A DNA stretch of 64,000 bases from Lycium barbarum (lineage: Eukaryota > Streptophyta > Magnoliopsida > Solanales > Solanaceae): the NCBI RefSeq assembly GCF_019175385.1, contig NC_083340.1, forward strand, positions 11,296,336-11,360,335. The letters run 5' to 3'. This document shows, piece by piece, positions 9,140 to 20,047 of this stretch. The notes below the pieces were generated by a model. That model had not been told where the DNA came from. It did no database searches and worked only from the letters and a program-made list of their open reading frames with translations. A program made the position numbers and the translations under genes. Each line of letters begins with the position of its first letter. The stretch's first letter is position 1.

Positions 9140-11854
9140 TGTTATACCCCGTACATTTATATGACGAATTATCCGCAAGAAAATCGACTCAAGTTAAAGG
9201 CGGAATTATTTTCGGATACGAAATAGAAATCGTTAATTTTCAATTTTAATTAAAACATAAATTGTGTATGAATTTTATTGGTATAAAGATATTATTGGAG
9301 ATTAGGGGTAAATTAACTATGATTAGATTATTAAGTGAGATTAAAATTTAAATCACTTCATTAATTAATTAAGCTTAAAGGGCCATGTGGGCCCCACCCA
9401 AAAAAAAAAAAAAAAAAAGGGGGAATCAAATCTGAAAATTTACAAGACAAGGTGGAATATTGAATCATTAAGTGGGGGTGTACGTGTAACATGGTGGGAA
9501 ACCATATACATAGAATAAGGCAAAGTGCAAATGGCATTTTCCAATGCATTTGTTGGATATCAACTTTCAAGAACAAGAAAGCATATGCATGACTTCTCAC
9601 GGCCAGATTGAGGTTTTAAAAAAAAAAAAAAAAAAACAGTTTGTAGCTTAATAAAATTCTAAGGAGAAGACAAGGAGATAGAGGTGGAAAAGCAAGAACA
9701 AGTATAAAGATTTAAGACACAAATTGGGGTCAAGTATCCAAGGTAAGAATTGGTTATTTCTTTTACATTTAGAATGAGTTGGATGCATTGTGAATATGTA
9801 TAAAATGGTGCATGTTGGTATTGAATGTTGTATGAATTGCTTAGGATGTCTTTAAGTATTGTTGGTATGGATTCGGGTTAGTATTTAAATATATAAGCAT
9901 CGATGTTGGCTTGAAGGTAAGTCGTCGAGTTGAATTTATGAAAGTTGTTGAATGATGTAAAAGAGAGTTACTATTATTATTTTGCCTTTCGAATTGGTTA
10001 TCGATGTTACTAGGTTGGTTATTGTGGTTGTTGTTGTTGATTTTGAGCGAGATAAATTCTCAGGATGGCCTATTTACAGGGGAAGTGCTGCCGAATTTTC
10101 TGTAGAATTTAATGATTAGTTTGGAATGAATGGCTTAAGTGCCCTTAGCTAATGATTGGTATTCGTTGGCGTAATTGTAGACCTTGGGGAGCCCGAGGCG
10201 TAGATTTGGATTAGCTTTAGATTGGTTATCTTGGAAGTGCGTTCGAGGTATGTAAAGCTATCCCTTTTCTTCTTTTGGCATGTCCTAGGTGTACTAGGAT
10301 CGGATTCGAGCCTCGGAAAATATTTTGCTCATCGGAATCCGCATTTGAAAATATCCCTCTTTCATTCAATAGAATTGAACCTTTTTTTGTATGCTTTCTT
10401 GAAAATTATGCAAACCTTCCCCAAACTTTATGAAAAGTTATAAAATGTCCGTAGAACCTTCGTAGGTGACCCCATAAGCCTAAAATGCGTAATTTGAGCC
10501 CACCGCCTTGCTTGTCCCAAGGTGGGCCCACTAGTCCCGGTTTTACCCTTATTGTACTTAAGGCTCGTTTTCGAGCAGTTTTTGGAAAGAAATGTTCTGA
10601 CTACTCTTTTAACTACTAAACAAAAATTGTTTTAAATAATTCATTAAGTCTTATAAATTGTTTTGGCACTCGGAACGACTTCAGAAAGGTTATGCTTCTG
10701 TAATTCATTATGACATCCGAAACTCACTTATTATGATCCCGTCTGACTTCATTGAATTGGTTTGTCATTGATATGCCTCATCGAGTCTCTGAAAATATTT
10801 ATGATATTTTAACTGCATTTAGTTTCTCGCTACTCTATTCGTGGATGACCCAATGTTTCCCACACTGAGCCCGGGCCAGGATATGTTGTCAAGCGTAATC
10901 CTCTGCATTGTTCGCCGTGCCTCGATGTGAGGGGGCAGGTATACGTGTACATGGGTTTGTGGAGTATGCTGTGCCATGTACACATGTTCTGATATGATTT
11001 GCCATGGCCATCTGATATGATATACTATGTTACGGGGTTATGCCCCTATTCTGATTCTTCTGTGTTGTGGCACCAGCGTCGGGAGGGTGGCCACGTTCTG
11101 TCTGCCGAGTCCCTTGGCAGGGGTCGGATTTGATATGACATATGTTTCTGTACACACTCCGCATGTTTTGAAAATATGTATTTGATACTTTGGATTTTCT
11201 ACTCACTTTTTCTGTACGTTCTGTACCAGTTATGATTTTGTTTCTGTAATTCAGGCTTTACATATTCAGTACATATTTCGTACTGACCCCCTTTCTTCGG
11301 GGGCTGCATTTTCATGCCGCGCAGGTACATACGACAGGTTCGCTGATCCGCCCGCTTAGGATCTTATTCTGCTATTCTGAGGCGCTCTCTTATCCGGAGC
11401 CTATATTTTTGGTACAGTCTCCTGCTATTGTATAAATGTACGTCACTCAGGGGTACGACGGGGCCCTGTCCCGTCATATGATTCTGTCGGTCTGTTTAGA
11501 GGTCTGTGGACATGTTTGTGGGTTGGGGTCTTTCTGTACAAATGCGTGTATATGTTGTGTTTGGGCGATCTCATTCGCCGCGGCGGCCGGTCCGCATATG
11601 TTTAAATGTTGCTTCGTTGGCCCTGTGTGGTCTTTTGTTGGTATTTTCTGTGCGCAGGGTTATTTTGGATAGCCTGTACAACAAAGGAAACTCTGCCGAA
11701 ATTTTTCTGGAAATTATCTAACTTTGAAATATAGCCTTGTCGGCTTCCGCTATATACTTGAATGCGTTTGATAAAATTTGAGATAGCATTTGATAGATGT
11801 GTTCGGGTACTCAGATCGGGCACTAGTCACGGCCTATGGGGTTGGGTCGTGACA
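9140..11854 (+). mobile_element. Solo LTR, gypsy-type (2,715 bp)
   Basis: Begins TGTTATACCCCG and ends GGGTCGTGACA (TG...CA). It is flanked by a perfect 5-bp target duplication ATATT (9135-9139 and 11855-11859). No primer site or internal domain follows, so it is a solo LTR left by recombination between two LTRs. Long length and style of ends fit solanaceous Ty3/gypsy LTRs. Strand is tentative. Several small open frames inside (for example 11436-11823) are not genes. Poly(A) runs lie at about 9402-9418 and 9620-9637. Confidence 0.88.
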
Positions 11855-12734
11855 ATATTTTTACATAAAAACGGAATGACGAAATTAAGAACAGAGAGAC
11901 AATTAGATATTATGTTCTAAGAGGAATATCTCGGATATTACAAAAGATATTAGAAATGAAACAGTAAAGTCTTTGTCGAACTAGAAGTGCTTATAATTAA
12001 ACTAAAAAATTCATAAATTTGAGATCGATCAACTTATGGCTTTTAGTTGATTTTGATTTTATAAGCACTTTTGGTATTTATTGAACGATTAGATAAATCA
12101 AAAAGTACTTTCTAAACTAATTTGATTAGCTTATAAGTTTTGTCGAACACCCTCACTATGACGTAAACTAAAATTGAACTACTGATTAGTTACTGACAGT
12201 ATAAATTATTTTTACAATATTAAATTACTTTAAAAACCAACTTAAAGATGACAATGTAAAATAACCCTGAATATGAAAAAGAACAAGTAATTATTACAAC
12301 GAGTTATATCAAAGAATTGTTACTGTATTAATATTTTCTGCCATTTAATTGCATGGTTTTCCCTTCAAATGGGCTGGTCTTTAATTTTTGCAGTTCAAAT
12401 GTGCTGGTATTTAATTTTTGTCCTTCAAAATCGAATTTATGACGAGCATAAATTCTGTAAAAGTGTTGTGCAAACTAAGAATAACTTGTGTGATATTATG
12501 ATGCGAAAATCTGAATTTATGTCTTGCGATTTTTATTTGTTTTGCATTGGGAGACAAAATTAAAGACAACACAAAACAGGGCCAAAAGTGCAAATGACCC
12601 ATTTTCGGCCTAACTACCAGATAGTCAGTTGGAATTGCTTGTTATAATTGGTAAGCCCATTAGGCGAACGCACGACGGCCCAAACCCAGGCCCTGCTGCT
12701 AGAAACATCTTTTTTTTTTTTTTTTTTTTTTTGT
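11855..12734. other. Intergenic; part shared with copy 2
   Basis: No gene. From 12316 on, the sequence is closely similar to 28604-29105, including TTCAAATGGGCTGGTCTTTA and a poly(T) run at 12711-12732 that is much longer than its counterpart near 29010. This is the outer part of the segmental duplication. Confidence 0.6.
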
Positions 12735-13001
12735 GCGGATTGCCTTTATTTGGGGTGGTCTTTAATTTTTGCCTTCAAATTGGTGGTCTTTAAGTTTTAA
12801 CTTTCGCCTAATACCCCGAGATTGTGGGTTCAAACCCCAGCTCAATTAAAAAAAAAATCACAAGGGCAGAATTTTGCCCATGTGCAAATTCTGCCTTTAA
12901 GGCCCAAATTATGCCTGAAGGACAAAAGTTAAAGACCACCATTTTGAGGGATAAAAATTAAAGAGCACCCCCAGCGAAGGGCGATCCTGCAAATTGCCCT
13001 A
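12735..13001. mobile_element. Small foldback/TIR element
   Basis: The left part (GGTGGTCTTTAATTTTTGCC and GGTGGTCTTTAAGTTTT) is repeated in inverted form at the right (AAAGTTAAAGACCACC, AAAATTAAAGAGCACC). Together the arms form a hairpin of about 260 bases. No coding content. The internal GGTTCAAACCCC resembles a Pol III B box, but no A box is present. Exact ends and target duplication were not resolved. Confidence 0.55.
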
Positions 13002-13082
13002 GAAACATTAGAACCTCATGAAACCAACACATACGAGAAATTCATGGTCTACTATGGACTGAATTTAAAGTAGGTAAATTTA

Positions 13083-13222
13083 CATGGCATAACTAACTAC
13101 TAGTACATATTTAGCTATAGTTTAGACTAATTACATCATATAACTAAGAGTAATATGTTAAATACAATTAATAGCTACATATATATTTAAATTAGAATAC
13201 TTTATTTTTATTCTACTCCCTT
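13083..13222. repeat. Dispersed repeat shared with 40480-40640
   Basis: The tract beginning GGCATAACTAACTACTAGTA and running through AGCTACATATATATTTAAA is repeated with small changes inside the nested TIR element near 40480-40640. It marks a fragment of the same transposon family. Confidence 0.65.
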
Positions 13223-13344
13223 CGTTCCCGTCTCCTTCTACTTCCTCCGTCATCCGCACCCCACTGCGGTCAACCACCATCACTGTCAGTCTCGCCGGAG
13301 ACGGCAAAACAACAACAAATTTGACCAGATAGCTCTCTGCCGCC

Positions 13345-13570
13345 GTTGGTTTAAATACAATTTTTTTGTGGTTTCAATTGCAGATTTGGTTTCAATGCAC
13401 ATAATTGTAGTAGCTTTCCGCTGCTGCCGTTGGTTTGAATGCAATTCTTTTGTGGTTTCAAATGCAGATCTGGTTTCAAAAATGCACATAATTGAAGCTC
13501 TCCGCCGCCGCTGTTGGTTTGAATGCAATTCTTTTGTAGTTTCAAATGCAGATCTGGTTTCAATTTTTTT
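13345..13570. repeat. 84-bp tandem repeat, 2.7 copies
   Basis: Units start GTTGGTTT at 13345, 13429 and 13513, exactly 84 bases apart, each with GCAGATYTGGTTTCAA inside. Because 84 is a multiple of 3, repetitive open frames appear on both strands (13286-13655). The peptides look like low-complexity by-products and no gene is called. Confidence 0.85.
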
Positions 13571-13865
13571 TGTAGCTATTTTTTGTATTTTCATTTGCAA
13601 AGGAGAAGCTCAGTTCCCTATTTTTTGTGTTTTCATTTGCAAAGGAGAAAGTTAGGTGTGTGGATTTTGCAAATTCATGCTACGGAAATGTTTTGCTGCA
13701 ATGTTAGATAGTATACAACCAGATCTGCACTTCTCCGCCATCATCGGCGCAATGGACTGAGAAGTGCGGCGGAGAGATCGTTCAGATCTGAGCTTCTTCC
13801 GGTCACGTTCCGATGACAAGTGCAACTCATTTTGTTATTTTTTAGATTGTATTCAATTTGTTATT

Positions 13866-14218
13866 TTTCTCTTATATTTTCTGTTAATACAAATATTACC
13901 CTTACTTCTAAAACCCTTTAAGCACTTTTATCCAAACACATAACTGTTTATTTATAAAATAAATTTCAACACTTAAAAATATTTTAAGCACTTATGCTTA
14001 AAAGCCGCTTTTTCAGTTAATCCAAACGGGATCATAAGCGTTATGAAAGGATAGATTTAGTGAAAATTGACTCGAAGTCAGTGAAATACTGTGATGAGCT
14101 TTTGTAGAAATTGACTTGGGTCAACAACAAACTTTTGAATGCTTTGGTCCAATTCGGTTAAGTTATTTTCACATTTCAAAGACGAAAGTAATAGTGATCA
14201 ATTTATCACTATATAGTG
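13866..14218 (+). pseudogene. Orphan third copy of the RLP promoter
   Basis: Sequence from ATATTTTCTGTTAAT through the right end of the MITE, AAGCGTTATGAAAGGATAGA, the facing W-box pair TTGACTTGGGTCAA and TTATCACTATATAG closely matches the upstream regions of both RLP genes. It ends at the TATA box, where the foldback element 14219-15166 is inserted. Beyond that element the match resumes only for CTATATAGTGGGACTAGAA (15167 on) and then is lost. No RLP coding sequence follows. This is the remnant of a third RLP locus. Confidence 0.8.
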
Positions 14219-15166
14219 GAATCCGCGACTTAAGTAGCATAAAAAAAGAAAAGTTGAATCAAAGTAGTACAGAAAAAAAAAAACACATAAATAGTATTCA
14301 CGCACGAAATTCGTGCGTGAATGTAATGATGCCATTATCCTTTCCTTTTTCTTCTGTGTAGTACACTTCTACATATAATAATAAGTGATCCATAGGTTAT
14401 GCATACATCCATTCTTCTTTATTATGCATTTTTATTACACCTTTTTTATTTAGACACTTAAGTTTTAATTTAACAAGTATCTTTTTATTTTTTGGGGATT
14501 GAATAAGCATCTTAACTATAGTTAAAAGGCTAAATTATTGAGAAGTACTTTTAACTTTTGTTATTAAAAAAGGAAGAAGCTATCTCTCCACAATGTTTGG
14601 TATTATATCATTAACTACATAACAAAACACATATATACAAGGTTGCCACATATCCAACTTATAACCAACTTATAAGCCAATCCACACGGGCTCTAACCAA
14701 TTAGAAAATGTAATTAATGATATAATACCAAAAATTGCGGAGAGATAGCTTCTTCTTTTTTTAATAACAAAAGTTAAAAGTACTTCTCAATAATTTAGCT
14801 TTTTAACTATAGTTAAGATGCTTATTCAATCCCCAAAAAATAAAAAGATACTTATTAAGTTAAAACTTAAGTGTCTAAATAAAAAAAGTGTAATAAAAAT
14901 GCATAATGAAGAAGAATGGATGTATGCATAACCTATGGATCACTTATTATTATATGTAGAAGTGTACTACACAGAAGAAAAAGAAAGGATAATGGCATCA
15001 TTACATTCACGCACGAATTTCGTGCGTGAAAAGCCCAAAGTGCATTTTTTGCAGTTTGGTCCTTTTACGCACGAATTTCGTGCGTGAATACTATTTATGT
15101 GTTTTTTTTTTCCTGTACTACTTTGGTTCAACTTTTCTTTTTTTGTGCTACTTAAGTCGCGGATTC
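14219..15166. mobile_element. Foldback Mutator-like element (948 bp)
   Basis: Ends are GAATCCGCGACTTAAGTAGC and its complement. The flanks carry a 10-bp target duplication, CTATATAGTG (14209-14218 and 15167-15176), a length typical of Mutator-like elements. Two inverted arms of roughly 450 bases cover almost the whole element, so it could form a very long hairpin. Each arm carries the palindrome CACGCACGAA/TTCGTGCGTG, and the right arm has two copies. No transposase. Insertion interrupts the TATA box of the orphan promoter. Confidence 0.85.
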
Positions 15167-15209
15167 CTATATAGTGGGACTAGAATTTCCACTATTTATT
15201 TCAAATTCT

Positions 15210-15940
15210 TATAGTCCTCACATCATTCTTTGAGCAATGAGGTTGCTACATGTGGTTGTTGCTTTTTGCTTACATATTATCATTTTTTTCATTCATTTTT
15301 CTTATTACCATTCCCACTTGGGACTTTGTAATTGGACTAGATTGACACCACATATAGTAACTTCTTGTGGATATCTTATTGCCCCTAATTAGATTACTCC
15401 TTCCTTTTCTTTTTACTTGTCCCATATACTAATTTTTTTATTTATTTATCTATTTTAGCAAATCACCAACGATTTATTAATTTCTTCCTATACTACTCTT
15501 ATCATTAAGTAACTACGTAAGTATTATTCCTCCGTCTCAAATTATCTGTCGTGGTTACTAAAAATAGTTATCTCAAATTATTTGTCATTTTAGAAGTTCA
15601 AGGCATAATTAATAATTTCTCATCATTTTAACCCTACTAAAATTTACTACTATATATAAGGAAGGATCCCAAGTTTTTGGAGTCCTCACATCATCCTTTG
15701 AGCAATGAGGTTTCTATGAGTGGTTGTTACTTTTTGCTTACATATTTTCATTTTTCTCATTCATTTTGGGACTTTGTAATTGGACTAGATTGACACCATA
15801 TATAGTAACTTTTTTGTGGATATCTTATTGCCCCTTATTAGATTACTCCTTCATTTTCTTTTTACTTGTCCCGTATACTAAAAATATTTTTTTTATTTTA
15901 GCAAATCACGAAAGATTTATTAATTTCTTCCTATACTACT
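15210..15940. repeat. Direct duplication of about 240 bp
   Basis: The block AGTCCTCACATCATTCTTTG...TTTTTACTTGTCCC at about 15213-15424 recurs at 15682-15875. Each copy contains GAGCAATGAGGTT followed by a hydrophobic short frame. It could be a degraded signal-peptide exon, but no LRR sequence follows and no gene is called. Stowaway-like ends (CCTCCGTCTCAAATTATCTG at 15530, with GACGGAGGGAG near 16355-16365) bracket the second block, which suggests a MITE split by this duplication. Confidence 0.6.
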
Positions 15941-15969
15941 CTTATCATTAAGTAGCTACATAAGTATTA

Positions 15970-16250
15970 TTTCCTCTGTCTCAAATTATCTGTCGTGGTT
16001 ACTAAAAATAGTAATATAAAATTATTTGTCGTTTTAGAAGTTCAAGGCACAATTAATTATTTCTCATTATTTTACTCTTAGTAGAATTTTGTCATTAATG
16101 AAGATGACACATAAATAGATAAACATTTAATAGAGAGAGATTATAATTTAGACCTAACTAAGGGTAAAGTAGTCAAATACTCCTCCTAATTATAATTTCT
16201 TAAGGAGCTTGTAAAACAAAAAGGCGACAGATAATTTGAGATGGAGGGAG
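15970..16250. mobile_element. Stowaway-like MITE
   Basis: Terminal inverted repeats TTCCTCTGTCTCAAATTATC and GATAATTTGAGATGGAGGGA are bounded by TA on both sides, as in Tc1/mariner-derived Stowaway MITEs. About 280 bases, AT-rich, non-coding. Confidence 0.75.
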
Positions 16251-16656
16251 TATATAACTTTGGCATGACTAAGGGTAAAGTATTCAAATACCCCTCCTAA
16301 TTATAATTTCTTAAGGGGCTTGTAAAATAAATAAAAACGACAGATTATTTGAGACGGAGGGAGTAATAGTCAAACTTACCTCAACTTATCTGAATAGTTG
16401 AAGTAGAAAAATGGAACAACTGATAGTTGACGTGTGTTTTGTTAAATAGTTAGTGATAGTTCAGGTAGTATACTCGCACACCTGATAGTTCATGTAGGAA
16501 ACTCACGAAAAAAATGATAGTTCGGGTGTATTTTTGATAACCATCTCTTATTATTAAAAATTTTGATAAAATCCATGTAACTTTGGTGTCACAATTTCAT
16601 TTCCAATTAAAACATTTATTAGTTCTTACTAATTAGTGACCCATATTCTCTCTTTG
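16251..16656. other. Intergenic with second MITE right end
   Basis: The first 115 bases repeat the right half of the preceding MITE (ending GAGACGGAGGGAGTAATA). The rest (16365-16656) shows nothing recognisable. Confidence 0.5.
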
Positions 16657-17094
16657 GATGTGCTCGGTATGAAGAATATATTTTCACGAAAAGCTTTATT
16701 TTAAAAATATTTTCCAGGATAACAACTGTGTTTGCTTGCTTAGTTTCTTATCTTTGGTTTAAGCAAAAATATTATGCTAAAATCGTTTGTGTATAACCTA
16801 TATAAGTACTATATGAGGTGGGGGTGGCGGCGGGGATGTGGGGTGGTTGGTGGGGATGGGAGCTACAATGGTGGGAGTGAAGATGAGGTATGTTGGAAGG
16901 TGGGGAGGACACAATGAATGTGAAACCCACTTGTAGAACTTGATTTTCCTACTTCCACTAGAGAAGTCTTTTTCCTCATTTTAAGGAAATTATTTTTCTA
17001 GAGAAAATATTTTTCAAAATTTTTGACCAAACAGACATGCAAAACTGAAAAACATTTTTTGAAAAATATTTCCCTTCAATACCGAACACACCCT
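16657..17094. mobile_element. Degenerate TIR element ending at duplication breakpoint
   Basis: A left end TGTGCTCGGTATGAAG and a right end CTTCAATACCGAACACA are inverted, with TTTTCAxxAAA tracts inside. Copy 1 of the segmental duplication begins inside this right end (ATACCGAACACACCC at 3768). Left arm is decayed, so confidence is moderate. Confidence 0.5.
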
Positions 17095-17635
17095 TTATTT
17101 ATTTTAAACCTTGAAATTTTTGGTTCTTTAGTGAATATCGAATCTTGTGTCCCTTTGTATTTGCTAATTGTCCTTCCAAATTTCCTTCCTCATATATAAT
17201 TTATTCTTTAAAAATTATTCAATTATGTGACTAAAAAACATTAATAATTATGAAGACTTACCAACAAGACATGATTAAGGTGTTGCTAGATTAAATTAAT
17301 TATGAAATCGAAAAAATATGACATAAATTAGAGTATTTTAAAATTAAATTTACTATGTTTGTATCATGAGACCACATGCAACTAGTAGTCTTAGGTATAA
17401 CAATGCATTTCTTACAACATTTCTGCTGCATATTTCATAGAAATTGTGAAGAAAGTAAAGTTGTTAATAGCTCAAACATTGACGGACGACTATAGTAGGT
17501 AGATTTATGTCATGGATGCACACAATTATTCGTGTTAATGCGTGTATCATGAGAAGTTCCAAAAGATAAATGAACTAGAAAAACTCAGTCAAAGTAGGGA
17601 CTTGCTTCAAAATTAGATATAGAGCCCGTTTGGAT

Positions 17636-19320
17636 GGACCCGGAGCTTTTTTAACCCCAAAAAATAAAATTAAAAAAATTAGAGCCAAATTAACCCGTTA
17701 AAAAAAAAAAGGACCAAAGTAGGCTTCACTCACAGAATCTGTGCGTGAAAGGGCCAAAGTGTACATTTACAATTTGGTCCTTTCATGCACAGATTCTGTG
17801 CGTGAAAGTGGGTACTTTTTTTCTTCTTCTTTTTTTAAGCTATCAAAATCACGTTTTTTTCATATTTTGGGCAAAGATTAGTCATGTTTCAAAACCCCGG
17901 AATATCAATATTTTATATAGAACTTAATATATATTTTTACGTAGAATAACGTCGACTCATTACATCAAGTATACCTAAACGTTTGGATCATCGTTTTAGG
18001 GGTTGTAAAGTACCCCGAAGTAAGTTTCGTTTGCTTGAAAATTTGTCATCTTTAGATCTAAGTGTCATATTTTATAGGGTTTTGATTTAAGTGTTTTGAA
18101 ATAAAAATATTATATTAAAAAATAATTTATCCAATACCACAGGTTCAATCAAGGTATAATATATCTCATTCAATGCTCCCACTAAATCATCAAGACAAAT
18201 TGGTGAAAGCAACAAAGTAGACACTTTTTATTTTTTATAATGTTCACTAATGCTATCTAACTCATTTTCATAAATTGAAGTTTGAATCTCGAAATTGACA
18301 TTCAAAACATCATTACCACGGGATTAGCATCTCGAAATAGATTTTTTATCATTAGATTTTTACTAAAGAAGAATGAATTTTTTGCACAAATTCGGGAGAA
18401 AATTCAAATTGGATGGGATAACGGGAGTTTATTGGAAAATCGGCTCGGCCAAACCGCCTTGCGGCAGTTTGCCCGTGTAGATCTCGAAAAAATGCCCCAA
18501 GTAAAAAAAAAAAAACTTAAATCGGACATCAGAGCGCAAAGTTATGACCATTTAAAGTTTCAACAATTTACCACTAGTTTTCTGCCTAAGCTCCTGTCCT
18601 TATTTTTTATTTACGTGAGTGAAGAGGCATATGTATACTAGATGTAATGAGCCGATATTATTGTACGCTAAAAAAATATTAAGTTCTATATAAAATATTT
18701 ATATTCTGACGTTTTGAAACGTGACTAATCTTCAGTCAAAGTACGAAAAAAAAAACTTAAAGATAACAAGTTTCCAAACTTACTTCGAGACACTTTACAA
18801 CCCCTAAAATGACAATCCAAACATATAGGTATACTTGATGTAATGAGCCGACATTATTTTACGCTAAAAAAATATAAAGTTTCATATAAAATATTTATAT
18901 TCCGGTATTTTGAAACGTAACTAATCTTCGGTCAAATTAAGGACAAAAGCTCAATTTTGAGTTTGATTTCCAAAGAACAAAGATGACAAGTTTCCAAGCA
19001 AACAAAACTTACTTCGGGGCACTCTACAACCCCTAAAACGACGATCCAAACGTTTAGGTATACTTGATGTAATGAGCCGACGTTATTATATGCAAAAAAA
19101 TATATTAAGTTCTATATAAAATATTGATATTTTGGGATTTTGAAACATGACTAATTTTTGCCCAAAGTATGAAAAAAACGTGATTTTGATAGCTTAAAAA
19201 AAGTACCCCTTTCACGCACAGAATCTGTGCGTGAAGCCTAGTTTGGTTCTTTTTTTTTTTTTTTAAAAAAGGGTTAGTTTGGTTCCATTTTTTGTTTTTT
19301 GGTTAAAAAAGTGCCGGGCT
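17636..19320. mobile_element. 1.7-kb Mutator-like TIR element
   Basis: Inserted into the left end of the upstream MITE of copy 2. An 11-bp direct repeat CCCGTTTGGAT flanks it (17625-17635, 19321-19331), while copy 1 keeps the uninterrupted site. Ends are imperfect inverted repeats (GGACCCGGAGCTTTTTTAAC against AGCCCGGCACTTTTTTAACC). Arms carry the palindrome CACAGAATCTGTGCGTGAA (two at the left, one at the right). Inner inverted copies of AAACGTTTAGGTATAC with CCTAAAACGATGATCC lie near 17970, 18790 and 19040. One open frame, 18282-18641 (119 aa), matches no family I recognise and is probably not a gene. Target duplication length fits Mutator-like elements; no transposase. Confidence 0.8.
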
Positions 19321-19321
19321 C

Positions 19322-19707
19322 CCGTTTGGATTGGCTTATAATTAAGTTGGTCAAATCATCTTATAAGCCATTTTAATTTATTTGGGTGTTTGGTCAAATA
19401 GAAAACAACTTAAATTAAGTTAAAAAGTACTTAAATTAAGCCAAAACCAAGAAGTTGCTCAATCTCAACTTATTATTTTATTTTATTTTTTTGCTTAAAA
19501 GCCATTTTGGTTTGACGAACAACTTTACCCTTTTATCCTTTATATTTTCTGTTAATTCTAATACTACGCTTACTTCTAAAAACCTTTTAAGTACTTTTAT
19601 CCAAACATATAACTACTTATTTATAAAATAACTTTTAGCATTTAAAAGTACTTTAAACACTTATACTTAAAAGCCATTTTTTTTCAGCTAACCCAAACGC
19701 GCTCATA
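19322..19707. mobile_element. Right part of the copy-2 MITE
   Basis: Homologue of 4310-4678. Its left end is cut by the preceding element (its first bases lie at 17622-17635) and its right end reads CAGCTAACCCAAACGCGCTC. Confidence 0.7.
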
Positions 19708-19732
19708 AGCGTTATGAAAGGATAGATTTAGT

Positions 19733-20001
19733 GAAAATTGACTCGAAGTCAGTGAAATACTGTGACGAGCTTTTGTGGAAATTGACTTGGGTCAACAACA
19801 ATAGTGGGAATTGACTTGGGTCAACAACAATAATGGAAATTAAGTAATGTAGTAGAAAGTTTGTTGTTGGCCGACAAGCATTCAAAAAGTTTGGGTCAAC
19901 AACAAACTTTTGAATGCTTTGGGCCAATTCGGACAAAATAGGTTTAGTTATATTCACATTTCAAAGACGGAATAATAGTGATCAATTTATCACTATATAG
20001 A
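19733..20001 (+). promoter_or_regulatory. RLP gene 2 promoter: expanded W-boxes and TATA box
   Basis: As in copy 1, but the 29-bp block holding the facing W-box pair TTGACTTGGGTCAA is tandemly repeated (pairs starting at 19782 and 19811). A further GGTCAA lies at 19894-19899. The hairpin of GCATTC/GAATGC arms is better preserved (about 19878-19920). TATA box CTATATAG at 19993-20000, 48 bases before the ATG. Confidence 0.6.
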
Positions 20002-20047
20002 CGGACTAGAAGTTCCTAGCTGGTTATACATATCCAAGAAATAAGAT

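Noticed and set aside
12826..12842. Possible tRNA or SINE B box (GGTTCAAACCCC)
   Set aside because: No A box, cloverleaf or SINE tail around it; it lies in the foldback element.
13286..13655. Overlapping repetitive open frames on both strands
   Set aside because: They are a by-product of an 84-bp tandem repeat whose period is a multiple of three.
15239..15390. Possible signal-peptide exon of a third RLP
   Set aside because: It is hydrophobic but differs from both RLP N-termini, soon reaches a stop, and no LRR sequence follows.
18282..18641. 119-codon frame within the TIR element
   Set aside because: Peptide matches no transposase or other family I know, and it lies in self-complementary arms.
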